64,000 nt of DNA, taken from Paraburkholderia atlantica. GTDB lineage: Bacteria; Pseudomonadota; Gammaproteobacteria; Burkholderiales; Burkholderiaceae. A model generated the notes under the pieces. It was not told the DNA's origin and did not search any database. It saw only the letters and a program-made list of their open reading frames with translations. Shown here piece by piece: positions 36,746 to 46,131 of the stretch; within the stretch, counting starts at the first letter, position 1, and each line of letters starts with the position of its first letter. A program made the translations under genes and the position numbers. The stretch spans positions 62,001 to 126,000 of the forward strand of contig NZ_WHNQ01000003.1 of the NCBI RefSeq assembly GCF_009362785.1. The letters are read 5' to 3'.

Positions 36746-36763
36746 TTCGTCGTTTCCCGGAGC

Positions 36764-37702
36764 TCACCTGCACGAATTCCGTTGGGGCCGTTCGCCCACT
36801 GTTACCGAACAAGCGTGGCGCTCGCCACCTCGGATCACGGCGATTTGCAGCTGCTGCCCAACGCTTGCGGAGCCCAGCGCGGCAGCTACGTCGCCCATGT
36901 CGCGGCAAGGCTTGCCGTCCAGTTCGATCAGTACATCGCCTATCAGCACGCCCGCCTGCTCCGCAGGGCCGCCCGGCGCAAGCGAATTGATCAGCAAGCC
37001 ACTGCTGAACGACAGGTTCATTTCCTTGACCCAGGCGTCCGGCAGGCCGACCCGCTGCGTGCCGACACCAAGGTAGCCCCGCGACACGCGCCCTTTCGCC
37101 AACAGTTCATCGGTGATGCGCTCCACGCTCGTCCCCGGAATCACGATGCCGGCGCCGCGCATCAGCGCCGAGGTGCAGATGCCGACCACCTGCCCGCGCA
37201 TATCCGCGAGGGCCGCCCCCGAGAAACCGGGGCGCAGACCGCCGTCCAGTCGCACGAACGCATCGAGTTGTCCGCCTCTCCACGTGCGCCAGGCCCCCCC
37301 TACGCCGCCGATCACACCAAAATCAGCGCTGACGCCGGAATCGTCCGCACGTGCGACGGCGAGCGCAAGATGGCCCGGCTTCAGTGAATGGGCATCGCCG
37401 GAATCGATCGGGTCGAGATCGACGCCGTCCAGTTTCAGCACGCCGACGTCGGAGCCCGGGTCCTGGCCCGCGAGGACTGCGGCGACCGTACGGCCGTCGG
37501 TCAATGTGACTTCGATCCCTTCCTCCCGCCTGATCGTATGTGCAGCCGTCACGACGACGCCACGTCGCCAGATTACGCCGCTCGACGGCATGCGATGCCG
37601 GCCGTGTACCGCCACGACACTCCGCCCGACTCGCTCGACGATGTCCGCCAGATTGTCCGAGAGATCCATCAAAGGATTGCCGCTCGAGGATGTGGTTTCC
37701 AT
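36764..37702 (-). CDS. S1C (HtrA-like) serine protease with PDZ domain, no signal peptide
   Basis: Trypsin-fold protease of 312 aa. The triad is visible as His in VVTAAHTIRR, Asp in GSDVGVLKLD and Ser in LRPGFSGAALAD (GFSGA instead of the usual GNSGG). A C-terminal PDZ domain (RGYLGVGTQRVGLP, GLLINSLAPGGPAEQAGV, GDVLIELDGKPC) follows. No signal peptide or membrane anchor is seen, so it should be cytoplasmic, unlike DegP/DegQ. CAGGGGG precedes the ATG at 37702. It is in an operon with a LuxR protein with a degenerate receiver, which suggests a signalling role by proteolysis. Confidence 0.85.
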   Translation of the reverse strand: METTSSSGNPLMDLSDNLADIVERVGRSVVAVHGRHRMPSSGVIWRRGVVVTAAHTIRREEGIEVTLTDGRTVAAVLAGQDPGSDVGVLKLDGVDLDPIDSGDAHSLKPGHLALAVARADDSGVSADFGVIGGVGGAWRTWRGGQLDAFVRLDGGLRPGFSGAALADMRGQVVGICTSALMRGAGIVIPGTSVERITDELLAKGRVSRGYLGVGTQRVGLPDAWVKEMNLSFSSGLLINSLAPGGPAEQAGVLIGDVLIELDGKPCRDMGDVAAALGSASVGQQLQIAVIRGGERHACSVTVGERPQRNSCR

Positions 37703-37838
37703 TTCAAGCCCCCTGCCCATTGCGTAATGACGACGGATTCACAATGACAGAACGACGGGGGACGCACACCACCCGAATGGGTAGCCGGGTAAATGAAGTG
37801 CGGACTTCACGATGCAACGAGTCCGGCTCGCGACGCGG

Positions 37839-38048
37839 TTAGCGCCGCCCGCTACGACCCCACACATAGCGCACCCATCGCTGCCAGCGGCTTTGCGGTG
37901 GAGCGGGCGCGTGGCGTGCAGTCTGCGCTTCGCGGTCGCGCTGGACGGACTTCTGCACCTGTTCGTGGATCTGCCTCAAGCTCATGCCGCCCGGGCCTTT
38001 CAGCTTGTCGGGATCGGCAGCGGGATCGCTATCGGGATCGTCTGTCAT
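37839..38048 (-). CDS. Small hypothetical protein (69 aa)
   Basis: Soluble small protein with an acidic N-terminus (MTDDPDSDPAADPDKLKG), a helix SLRQIHEQVQKSVQRDREAQ and a basic, Trp-rich C-terminus (RWQRWVRYVWGRSGRR). The frame is open much further upstream, but only this part has protein-like composition. No family recognised. It lies upstream of, and divergent from, the ACT-domain gene. Confidence 0.5.
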   Translation of the reverse strand: MTDDPDSDPAADPDKLKGPGGMSLRQIHEQVQKSVQRDREAQTARHAPAPPQSRWQRWVRYVWGRSGRR

Positions 38049-38211
38049 CAGAGTCGCCTGTTTGTGAAGAGGCGACTTGATCTTGATACAGATGCCCAGC
38101 AGCGGCAAGTTGGACGCCGCTCGCCGATCGGCGCGGAGTTCAACGGTCCTTGCCCGCGTGCCGTTCGTGAAGTAGATTTTTCTAATGAGGTTCAAGCCGG
38201 GAGGGACGGCC

Positions 38212-38634
38212 ATGGAACTGAGTGTGGAACGTGTCGAGGTTTGGGCAGCTACCATCGACGACAAACCGGGAGGTCTTGCGAAAGTTTTAAGCGTCTTGCG
38301 GGATGCTGGTGCCGACTTGCAGTTCATCGTGGCACGTCGCACGCCAGAGGCATCGGGCAAGGGAGTCGTGTTCGTCGCTCCGCTACAGGGAGACACTGCG
38401 ACCCGTGCCGCCACGCAGGCGGGGTTCAGCGTCACCCCGAGCCTGCACTCCATCCGTGTAATGGGTCTGGACCAGTTGGGCATCATCGCGCAATTGAGCC
38501 AGATGTTGGCGGATGGCGGGATCAATCTCCGCGGCGTCTCGGCCGCTGTACTTGGCACGCAGTTCATCGCTTATCTCGCGCTCGACTCGTTGGACGATGC
38601 CGAAAAGGCGATTGACCTTCTACAAAGGGCCTGA
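38212..38634 (+). CDS. ACT domain-containing protein
   Basis: Cytoplasmic protein of 140 aa made of two ACT-like repeats: residues 1-65 (WAATIDDKPGGLAKVLSVLR, DLQFIVARRT) and 70-140 (SIRVMGLDQLGIIAQLSQML, GINLRGVSAAVLGTQ). ACT pairs bind small ligands, often amino acids, so a sensor or allosteric role is expected; no enzyme domain is attached. GGGAGGGA precedes the ATG at 38212. It stands alone, followed by a membrane-anchored hypothetical gene. Confidence 0.78.
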   Translation: MELSVERVEVWAATIDDKPGGLAKVLSVLRDAGADLQFIVARRTPEASGKGVVFVAPLQGDTATRAATQAGFSVTPSLHSIRVMGLDQLGIIAQLSQMLADGGINLRGVSAAVLGTQFIAYLALDSLDDAEKAIDLLQRA

Positions 38635-38711
38635 AGTGCGCGTGCCGGGCTGCGAACCGGCTTGGCTCTTGCTGGCAGCAAATCCCAATGCCGGTAGGGA
38701 GGTCGGCAGGG

Positions 38712-39173
38712 ATGAAGACACCGACGACCACAAGGCGGGTGCTGTGGGCGCTTTCGCTTTGCATTATTGCGACTTGCATGGCCGTTGGCGCGGTATTGCT
38801 GTTCGAGCTGTTGGTGGTCGGTCGTGCCGTCAGCGATTTCCGCCGGGACGCGGCCATAGCGCAAGCGGACACCGAACGAGGCGAGCCGGCCACGCTCGAG
38901 GAGCGCATCAACCCGCCCTATCTGAAGCGGTACGGCTTGGACCGCAACCTGTATAAGGACATTCGCGGAAACTTTTCGCCAACCGGCGCTGACTGGCGGC
39001 AATGGGGCTTGCGAACCAAGGTCGCAGCCACTGTGATGTGGCTGGGTCACGATCCACCGGGAACGTGGTGGACCTACGTTCAGATCCAGTGCGTTGACCG
39101 TTTTCCTGAAGCTCATGCCGACAGCGAGCCGATCGTCGATGTTGCCGACGCTTGCCTCGGCGAACCGCATTGA
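38712..39173 (+). CDS. Membrane-anchored hypothetical protein
   Basis: Protein of 153 aa with one N-terminal membrane segment (RVLWALSLCIIATCMAVGAV, continuing to LLFELLVVG) and a soluble remainder of about 115 residues, presumably periplasmic. Features include ERINPPYLKRYGLDRNLYKD and a Trp-rich stretch (WWTYVQIQC). AGGGAGG and CAGGG lie upstream of the ATG. No family recognised. It converges with the UPF0182 gene. Confidence 0.6.
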   Translation: MKTPTTTRRVLWALSLCIIATCMAVGAVLLFELLVVGRAVSDFRRDAAIAQADTERGEPATLEERINPPYLKRYGLDRNLYKDIRGNFSPTGADWRQWGLRTKVAATVMWLGHDPPGTWWTYVQIQCVDRFPEAHADSEPIVDVADACLGEPH

Positions 39174-39215
39174 TCGACGCCCGGGCGTCCAACCACCTCC
39201 TCCGTGTCCCATGGG

Positions 39216-41969
39216 TCATTTCTGATCATCGGAACGGCCAGCACCGAGTGCCTCGAGCAACGGCCGCAGAGCATTCAGTTCCGCGCCGAAGCCGCTCCAG
39301 TCTCCCGTCTTCAGGCGCTCGATCGCGCGGTCATAGTGGGCAAGCGCTTCTCTCGCGCGAGCGTCCATTGCGCCTCGGGGCGATGATGCCGCTTGTGTGG
39401 TCTCCTGGAACAGCGCCGCCAGCGCTTGATCCAGGGTGTCCTCCATCACCACACGGTCACCATAGGCGGCAATTACCCGCTTCAACTCCGGCAACTGACC
39501 GGACGCCGCGCGCAAGTAGAGCGGAGAAACGTAGAGGAGCGAGTTCTCGATCGGTACCACCACAAGATGACCGCGTATCACGCGTGAGCCCATCTGGTTC
39601 CACAACGAGATCTGCTGCGAGATCTCGGTATTCTGCTGAATGCGCGCTTCGATCTGAAACGGCCCGTAGACCAGCTTGTCCTTCGGAAAGGTATACACGA
39701 TGAGCTTGCCGTACCCGGGCTGATCGCAACGCGCCGCGAGCCAGGCAATCATGTTCTCCCGTTGGCTCGGCACCATCGGCAGCATCAGGATGAACTCGGC
39801 GCGCGGGTCGCCGGGGAGTCGCATGATCGTGTAGTACGGCGGCATCGTGCTGGCGGAGCTTCCGCCATCCATGCCGATCAGCTCCTGAGGAAACTGCCAC
39901 AGATCCTCGCGGTTGTAGAACACTTCCGGCGCATCCATGTGATACGCGCGGTAGAGCTGCGCCTGGATCAGGAACAGATCTTCGGGGTAACGGATATGCT
40001 GCCGTTGCCCCGCTGGCATCGCGTCCAAAGGCTTGAACATACCGGGGAAGATGCGCGCGTAGGTGCGCAGCAGCGGATCGGCGGGATCGCTGACGTAGAA
40101 ATCGACCGTGCCGTTATAAGCGTCGACCACCACCTTGACCGCGTTTCTGATGTAGTTGGCGTTGTCGCCGAAACCCGGGCGGGAGTAAGGAAACCACTGG
40201 CTGACGGTGTAGGCGTCCTGTATCCAGAACAGCCGCCCATTGCTCGCGACGACATAGGGATCGTGGTCGAGAGTCAGGAACGGCGCAATCGTACGCACCC
40301 GGTCCTGAATGTTGCGATGAAGCAGGACCCGGCTCTGATCCGTGATATAGCCGCTCAGCAGGATGTTCGGATCGTCGAGCTGCCAGGCAAACAGACTGCG
40401 GCGCCCCACACCGCCGAGCGTGACGCCGTCGCGCCCGCTATAGGTCGTGTACGCATTGGTCGGCCTGCGGGGATAGTCGAACTCGGCTACATTGCCGTTC
40501 ACGATCACATAGTCCTGCCGGCCTTCACCGAAATAGAGACGTGGTTCGCGAATGGCCGGACCGCCGCTGGAGACGGGCGGAATATCGTGCAGATAGAAAG
40601 ACGGTAAGCCTTCAGTGGATTTCTCTGTGACTGGCGACATCACGACGCCGATGCCGTGAGTAAAGATAAGGTGCAGGTTCACCCAGGTTTGAGCGTTGGA
40701 CGGAAGCATCGCCGGTTCCAGTTCGCGCGCCGACAGCACCACCTGCCTGTATCCGCTATCGAGCTGATAGCGGTCGATGTCCACTGAAAGAAACTTGTAG
40801 TAAGTCCTGATCTCCTGCAACTGTGCGTAGGTATCCATCAGCGGTTGTACGTCCCATAGCCGGATGTTGTCGATGGTCGCCCGATTGGCCTGCAGCGAGT
40901 CGAGAGTCAGTCCCTGCTCGGCCTCGAACGGTTTAACCTCGATCTTGGCGAGGCCGTAAGCCTGTCGCGTTAGCGCGATAGTGTGTTCGATATAGGGTGT
41001 TTCCAGTGTCAGCTCGCTCGGTTTGACATAGAAGCGCTGAAACAGCGATGGATAGATCTCGGCGAACACAATCGAACTGCCGAATACGAGCAGCGCGAGA
41101 ACGACGGGCTGCAGATGGCTGCGCCGGCGCATGTTGATCCAAAGAGCAACGGATGAGGCCGCCCCAAGGCCGACAAGCATCCACAGGACCGGCAACTCGA
41201 CGTGGACATCGGTATAGCTGGCGCCGACCACGACGCCGTTGTCGCCATAGAGCAGCAGAAAGCGGTCGAGCCACCACGACCAGGCCTTCACCGCAAAGAA
41301 CAAACCGAGCAGTGCGGAGCCATGAGTGATGGCGGCGGCCGACAGTGTGCGTGGCGGCCGCTCCAGCGCGATGTCGCCGCGCAATGCGTAGACCGCACCT
41401 GCTACGATCGCGCTCCAGAAGACCAGTTGCAGCAGCCAGTTCTTCAGTGCGATATACGCGGGGAGCGAGAACAGATAAAAGCCGATGTCCCGGTCGAAGA
41501 TCGGATCGCGCTCGCCAACGGGCACCTGATAAATGAAGCGCAGCGCGACGTCCCAGTTCGAGACCTCGCCGGCGGCGATAACCAGGCCCAAGACAGCCGC
41601 GGCGCAGGCAATACTGGCGCGCCAGGGAACGTGCGGCGCGATCAGTTCGGACAGCTCGACGGCAACCTCGCTCGCATGCGACGGATCGGCTGCTTGCGCT
41701 CGCAACACATCGACGCGCCTCGCGTAACGATGCGCCAACATCCCCGACAGCCAGATCGCGCACGCCGAGACTGCGAACACCGTCGCAAACAGCAGCACCC
41801 GCGCGGAAAAGATGGTCCAGAAAACGCCACCATAGCCGACCGAAGAGAACCAGAGCCAGTCGACGAGGATGCCGGTGATGCGTCCGACGACGATCAGAGC
41901 AACGACGACGGCCGCCACCGTGATTGCATAGCGTCTCAGGCGCACGCCGGACTTCACTCCCGACCGCAT
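39216..41969 (-). CDS. UPF0182 family membrane protein
   Basis: Large protein of 917 aa. The first ~300 residues hold about seven membrane segments (YAITVAAVVVALIVVGRITG, ARVLLFATVFAVSACAIWLS, IACAAAVLGLVIAAGEVSN), with the family hallmark VDWLWFSSVGYGGVFW. The rest is a large extracytoplasmic domain with family motifs such as YIEHTIALTRQAYGL, RPGFGDNANYIRNAVKVVVD and YNREDLWQFPQ. Function of the family is not known. The ATG at 41969 has AGGAGG; the frame extends to 42140 without support. The length is in the family range. Confidence 0.9.
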   Translation of the reverse strand: MRSGVKSGVRLRRYAITVAAVVVALIVVGRITGILVDWLWFSSVGYGGVFWTIFSARVLLFATVFAVSACAIWLSGMLAHRYARRVDVLRAQAADPSHASEVAVELSELIAPHVPWRASIACAAAVLGLVIAAGEVSNWDVALRFIYQVPVGERDPIFDRDIGFYLFSLPAYIALKNWLLQLVFWSAIVAGAVYALRGDIALERPPRTLSAAAITHGSALLGLFFAVKAWSWWLDRFLLLYGDNGVVVGASYTDVHVELPVLWMLVGLGAASSVALWINMRRRSHLQPVVLALLVFGSSIVFAEIYPSLFQRFYVKPSELTLETPYIEHTIALTRQAYGLAKIEVKPFEAEQGLTLDSLQANRATIDNIRLWDVQPLMDTYAQLQEIRTYYKFLSVDIDRYQLDSGYRQVVLSARELEPAMLPSNAQTWVNLHLIFTHGIGVVMSPVTEKSTEGLPSFYLHDIPPVSSGGPAIREPRLYFGEGRQDYVIVNGNVAEFDYPRRPTNAYTTYSGRDGVTLGGVGRRSLFAWQLDDPNILLSGYITDQSRVLLHRNIQDRVRTIAPFLTLDHDPYVVASNGRLFWIQDAYTVSQWFPYSRPGFGDNANYIRNAVKVVVDAYNGTVDFYVSDPADPLLRTYARIFPGMFKPLDAMPAGQRQHIRYPEDLFLIQAQLYRAYHMDAPEVFYNREDLWQFPQELIGMDGGSSASTMPPYYTIMRLPGDPRAEFILMLPMVPSQRENMIAWLAARCDQPGYGKLIVYTFPKDKLVYGPFQIEARIQQNTEISQQISLWNQMGSRVIRGHLVVVPIENSLLYVSPLYLRAASGQLPELKRVIAAYGDRVVMEDTLDQALAALFQETTQAASSPRGAMDARAREALAHYDRAIERLKTGDWSGFGAELNALRPLLEALGAGRSDDQK

Positions 41970-42265
41970 GGTTCCTCCTGTGCTGGCCGTCGCCGATGCC
42001 CTGCTGCGGTTGCGATCCTGGTTCGGATGGAGCCGGTTCAGACAGCTTGAATCATTGTAGTTCGGTGCGGCTATTGACATTGGCACCACCGGTAAGTGGC
42101 TACTCGTCCGGGGGCTTGCTTTTCCCGCTCGCGGAGCCACAGTCAGAATACTCGTGGCCCTACTTTCTGCATGCGATCGAGTTTACCGGACCGTTCCATG
42201 GCGGCGGCACACCCTTTGCTGCGATGAAACGGTTTGGTTCATTTCACGAAAAGGGGACCTCTACC

Positions 42266-42850
42266 ATGAAGCTCTACTATTCACCTGGTGCCTGCAGCCT
42301 CGCCGACCATATCGCTATGCATGAGGCCGACCTCACTTTCGACAGGGTTCGCGTCGATTTGAAGTCGAAGGAGACCGAAACGGGGGAGCAGTTCAATCAG
42401 ATCAATCCAAAGAGTTACGTCCCAACCCTCGAGATGGATGATGGTCAGCGGCTTACCGAGAATATCGCGATTCTTTCGTGGCTCGCACAGCGCAAACCTG
42501 CGCTTGCGCCCAATAGCGAACCGGGCAACCTGCGCCTGCTCGAGATGCTCGCGTTCATTTCGACCGAAATCCACAAGCAGTTCGGCCGTGTTTTCAAGCC
42601 CACTTCGGACGCTGAAGCAACGGCAGCGCGCGAGAAGCTCGGCCAACGCTTTCAGTTGATCGCGACCATGTTCAAGGGCGATTACCTGTTCGGCAGCGAA
42701 GCGAGTGTAGCGGACGCGTATTTGTTCACCATGCTGCTCTGGGCCAAGAAGGTGGGTATCGAAGTGCCTGAAAAATTGGGAGCCTTTGCCGAACTGATGC
42801 GCGCACGTCCGGCCGTCCAGCTTGCGATGAAGCACGAGGGACTGGAATGA
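42266..42850 (+). CDS. Glutathione S-transferase
   Basis: Cytosolic GST of 194 aa, Beta-class type. The N-terminal thioredoxin-like domain carries LYYSPGACSLADHIAMHE with the Ser/Cys of the beta-class site (Cys10), the cis-Pro in SYVPTLEMDDGQ and the GSH-binding LTENIAILSWL. The helical C-terminal domain has the N-cap-like DYLFGSEASVADAYLF. It is short of 200 aa but complete. AAGGGGA lies upstream of the ATG. It detoxifies electrophiles or acts in degradation; no partner genes show which. Confidence 0.9.
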   Translation: MKLYYSPGACSLADHIAMHEADLTFDRVRVDLKSKETETGEQFNQINPKSYVPTLEMDDGQRLTENIAILSWLAQRKPALAPNSEPGNLRLLEMLAFISTEIHKQFGRVFKPTSDAEATAAREKLGQRFQLIATMFKGDYLFGSEASVADAYLFTMLLWAKKVGIEVPEKLGAFAELMRARPAVQLAMKHEGLE

Positions 42851-42973
42851 TGAAGCGCCGATCGTCGCCGCGCCCGCGGACAATCGTCTTCACCGCCCGA
42901 TAAGGTCCACGCCAGGCAAACGCGGCGCGACGAAAACCATCCGGTCCTCGCCGCGCGCGTCACGCCTTGCGAT

Positions 42974-43166
42974 TCACTCGACCACGAGCGTCGCTTTCAA
43001 CACAACCGCATTCGCCGGGTTGTAGACGTTCGGAGACGTCGCCCACCGTCATGCACGCGTTCAACGCCGCAATCAGATGTTTCTGAGGATTGGCAATCCG
43101 GTTCGAATCGCCCGAGTTCGCAAGGCTCGTCGATATCTATCGTGAAACGGCGCGGCACGCGCTCGC
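42974..43166 (-). pseudogene. OsmC family remnant (frameshifted, internally deleted)
   Basis: Reading the minus strand, three pieces of an OsmC-like protein appear in order but in different frames. RVPRRFTIDIDEPCELG is followed by NPQKHLIAALNACMTVG, with the conserved Cys, and then by SPNVYNPANAVVLKATLVVE with a stop codon at 42974-42976. The full protein would be about 150-190 aa, so most of the middle is deleted and frames are broken. The left flank 42851-42973 shows no gene. The remnant directly abuts the stop of the ferritin-like gene at 43167. Confidence 0.72.
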
Positions 43167-44099
43167 TCAATGCATCGCGTCGAGTAGCGCCCGGATGCGC
43201 GTCCCCTGCTCTTCGGAGACGAGCCCATCGAGCACTTCCGCGAAATGAGGATGATGCATACCGGAATGGAGGTACTGCCACCTGTAAGCGTGATGGAAAT
43301 TCGCCTCGATCGACCTGACCTCGGCTTCGACGACGGCACGCCCGCAGTTCGCGATGAAATAGCGCGAGTCCGCTGCCGCCTGCACGCGCAAAATGCCGTC
43401 GAACGCAGTCAGCAGTTCCATGAAGTCATTGACCGCGTGATCGCGCGCCGCATCCGTCAGCGTAGCGTCGTGCCGCTTCCATTCGAGCTCGTCGAGAATC
43501 GCGTGCTGACTTTCTTCCTTCCAGTGGTAAAGAAATACATTCTTGAACAGCTCGGATAGCTGTTCGTCGGGATGAATGCTCTGGCGGTAGTGAATCTGCG
43601 AGAACAGTTCGATATGCAGCGTCATGGCCAGCACCGCCCACGTGCTCTTGCCGAGCACCACGGCGGCCAGCGCATCGGGATCGACGTCGAAGTGGTAACC
43701 CGCGGGCAGCGTTTCGCCGATCATTTGTTCGATGCGGCGAAACAGCGCCTGGTGTTTGAGCTCTTCGTCGCTGAAGCGCACGAGCGCTTCGAGCGCCACC
43801 TGATCGCCGAGCCAGTAGTCGCGACTCACTTCCAGCACCTTGGCGTTGATGAAGCGCTCGACCAGCCCGAACACGTTAGCGTAGGTGCGCCCCTGAATCT
43901 GGCTGACGAATCGCTTCTCGCCCTCCGAGAGCGTGATGAAATCCGGCACCAGCGAGAGTCCGTCCGGCAAATACTTCTGGGACATATCGAAGGTACGGTC
44001 TCCAATCACATCACGGTCGATGTCCCAATTGACCATCTTCGAAGCGCGAATGCATCGGGCGTAGCGAGCGCGATCGGATAGCCGCAATACTGCGTTCAT
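43167..44099 (-). CDS. Ferritin-like diiron protein of unknown function
   Basis: Protein of 310 aa with two matched diiron ligand sets in a four-helix-bundle pattern: Glu81 with DEELKH (Glu113, His116) and Glu164 (in LHIELF) with KEESQH (Glu196, His199). Both pairs have the same 32-residue spacing, typical of ferritin-like oxidases or N-oxygenases (AurF-like). The identity is not certain; it could be a hydroxylase or an oxidase. The ATG at 44099 has GGGGAGA upstream. An AraC gene lies upstream on the same strand, 229 bases away, and may regulate it. Confidence 0.72.
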   Translation of the reverse strand: MNAVLRLSDRARYARCIRASKMVNWDIDRDVIGDRTFDMSQKYLPDGLSLVPDFITLSEGEKRFVSQIQGRTYANVFGLVERFINAKVLEVSRDYWLGDQVALEALVRFSDEELKHQALFRRIEQMIGETLPAGYHFDVDPDALAAVVLGKSTWAVLAMTLHIELFSQIHYRQSIHPDEQLSELFKNVFLYHWKEESQHAILDELEWKRHDATLTDAARDHAVNDFMELLTAFDGILRVQAAADSRYFIANCGRAVVEAEVRSIEANFHHAYRWQYLHSGMHHPHFAEVLDGLVSEEQGTRIRALLDAMH

Positions 44100-44328
44100 A
44101 GAAGTTCTCCCCATATTGACCGCCACGCGGTCTGGCGTTGAGCGTCGGTTCACCGGACAAAGCCAGTCGAATGATCTGGCTTTCCGGCACGCTCAATTTA
44201 CGATTGGGAGTCTTGGGGTTCTATGATCGAGTCGCCGCGCGATATGACTGAAACGCCGTTTCTTGTTGTTTGCCTGCACAGATCGACAGACGAGGTTGTC
44301 GAGCCGGCACGGCGCCTCGTGGCAGGCA

Positions 44329-45372
44329 TCACTGGTCCGGCATTGCGGCAACGCCACTAGTATGTTGCGAGAGCTGCGCTGATGTTGCCGCGCCGTCGGC
44401 CTGTCCTTTGCTCTTGCGCCAACCGGCAGGCGGCATGCCGAATTCGCGTCTGAACGCGCGACTGAATGCGGCTTCCGACTCATAGCCAATCTGTTCCGCC
44501 ACTGCGTTGAGCGGCTTGCTCCCGATCCGAAGTTCGTGCGCCGCAATCTGCATGCGCCACCTCGCGAGATATTGCATCGGCGGCTGCCCCAGAAGATCGG
44601 TAAACCGTTGCGCCAACGCGGAACGCGACAGGCCCACTTTGCGCGCAAGCTCCTCGACGGTCCACGCATGCGCCGCCTGCGCATGAAGCAGCGAAAGCGC
44701 GCGTCCAACGTAGCGGTCACGCACGCCGGCAAGCCACCCGATCTGGTTCTCAGGCAGCGCTTCAATACAGCTACGGATCGCTTCGACAAACAGCAGTTCC
44801 GATAGCCTGGCAAGCACGATCGTGCCGCCCGCGCGCGACTCGGCCGCTTCGGCGGCGGCAAGTTTGAGAGACGACTCGAGCCATGCCGCGCGCGGGTCCT
44901 GGCGCATGTCGATCTTGAAGAGCCGTGGCAGCGCTGACAGCAGCGGATTGTTCAGAGTATCGTCGCAGGCCAGAAAGCCGCACACGATGCGCGTCACAGC
45001 GCCCCCGCCGCCATGGGACAGCGTCATCACTTCACCGGGTGCTGTCGCCATCTGTTCGGCCAGCAGCGAGTCCGACGGCACCGGGGATAAATCGATCGCG
45101 CTGCCCATGATGTGCGTTTCACCCTGAGGCACCACGATCAGTTCGCCGGCATGGACGTGAATAGCCGAACCGGGATCGCCGGCCAACTTCGCCCAGCAAC
45201 TCCCCTCTATGATCAGATGATAGGAAATGACGCGCTCGGAAGGCGGCAAATAAGCGCCGGAGAGCGATGCATCGGTGCGACCGATCAGACACCACGGTGC
45301 GGTGAATGTCCCGTTCAGAAATACGGCGCCGCTCAGACGAACGGCGCGCAGAACATCAGAGACTGCATCCAT
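44329..45372 (-). CDS. AraC family transcriptional regulator with cupin domain
   Basis: Regulator of 347 aa. The N-terminal domain is an AraC-type cupin (GRTDASLSGAYLPPSERVIS, HVHAGELIVVPQGETHIMG) and the C-terminal part has two helix-turn-helix units (WTVEELARKVGLSRSALAQRF and LNAVAEQIGYESEAAFSRAF). The pattern of the ligand domain is of the cupin_6 group. The start at 45372 has only a weak ribosome-binding site. The ferritin-like gene follows on the same strand, and is the only nearby candidate target. Confidence 0.88.
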   Translation of the reverse strand: MDAVSDVLRAVRLSGAVFLNGTFTAPWCLIGRTDASLSGAYLPPSERVISYHLIIEGSCWAKLAGDPGSAIHVHAGELIVVPQGETHIMGSAIDLSPVPSDSLLAEQMATAPGEVMTLSHGGGGAVTRIVCGFLACDDTLNNPLLSALPRLFKIDMRQDPRAAWLESSLKLAAAEAAESRAGGTIVLARLSELLFVEAIRSCIEALPENQIGWLAGVRDRYVGRALSLLHAQAAHAWTVEELARKVGLSRSALAQRFTDLLGQPPMQYLARWRMQIAAHELRIGSKPLNAVAEQIGYESEAAFSRAFRREFGMPPAGWRKSKGQADGAATSAQLSQHTSGVAAMPDQ

Positions 45373-45753
45373 GGATAGCTCGCGTGAATTGCGATTTCCC
45401 GGGCGATAAACCTGGCCGCCGCTCAATCGTCAGGATGGCCAAGGGCTACATCTTATACCCGCAACCTCACTCGATGACAAATCCCTTACTGATGTTTGTC
45501 GCGAGGCTTATGAAGCATTTTGCGGGTCCGCTGGAGACTCGCGCAAAGCGTCGGCAAGAAGTGGACGATCGGTCAAGAAACAACGACGCATGGGCAGGAC
45601 GGCCGCGGCTTGCCACAGGCACAGTTCACGACAGGAAGGAACATCACGGATCGACGTCATCCGCACTTCGCAGTCAAGCCTTCCTCGGACTTCAAAAACC
45701 TCGCGCGTCGCCCAACTGACCGCTTCGCGCGAACACAACAGCGTGAGATACCG
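45373..45753. other. No gene seen
   Basis: This 381-base gap between the AraC gene and the small membrane protein gene shows no convincing reading frame, repeat or terminator on either strand. It presumably holds the promoters of both neighbours. Confidence 0.4.
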
Positions 45754-45918
45754 ATGAAAAGCCTGATAAGCCGTGCGATCTACCACCCGTTCATTGCGCT
45801 TTCCATTTTCTATCTGGTCGACGTTATGCATCACGTCGACTACAGCGTCGGCGGCGCGTTGCTGGTGCTGGCCACGAAGACGGTCTCGCGTGTTTTAAGT
45901 CTTTTCAACAAGGGATAG
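45754..45918 (+). CDS. Small membrane protein (54 aa)
   Basis: Short protein with a hydrophobic start (YHPFIALSIFYLVDVMHH) and a second hydrophobic stretch (VGGALLVLATKTVSRVL), likely one or two membrane segments. The frame is open to 45520 upstream but protein-like composition starts at the ATG at 45754. The ribosome-binding site is weak. No known family. It precedes a RAYT-like gene by about 210 bases. Confidence 0.5.
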   Translation: MKSLISRAIYHPFIALSIFYLVDVMHHVDYSVGGALLVLATKTVSRVLSLFNKG

Positions 45919-46081
45919 CGTTTGGGATGCGAAGCGACGACGCTATTCAGCGGCGACATAAAAACGCTGGCTGCGACCGGCAAATCAGCGAAAAGAGGCC
46001 AGAAAAAAGGCCTGTTCGCGATGCAAATGCGCGGAGTTGATCGATAGAATTTTCCGTAGCGCGTTACGCACCATGACGCGT

Positions 46082-46114
46082 CCGATATCTGTGGGATCGC
46101 TTTCCCACATCGGA
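46082..46114. repeat. Hairpin directly upstream of the RAYT-like gene
   Basis: TGTGGGA and TCCCACA form a perfect 7-bp stem with a 6-base loop (46090-46109), extended by an outer CCGA/TCGG pair with a bulge. It ends 18 bases before the start of the RAYT-like gene. RAYT genes are often flanked by REP hairpins, but I found no second copy in this window. Confidence 0.45.
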
Positions 46115-46131
46115 TTTCCGGTTAATTCAGC

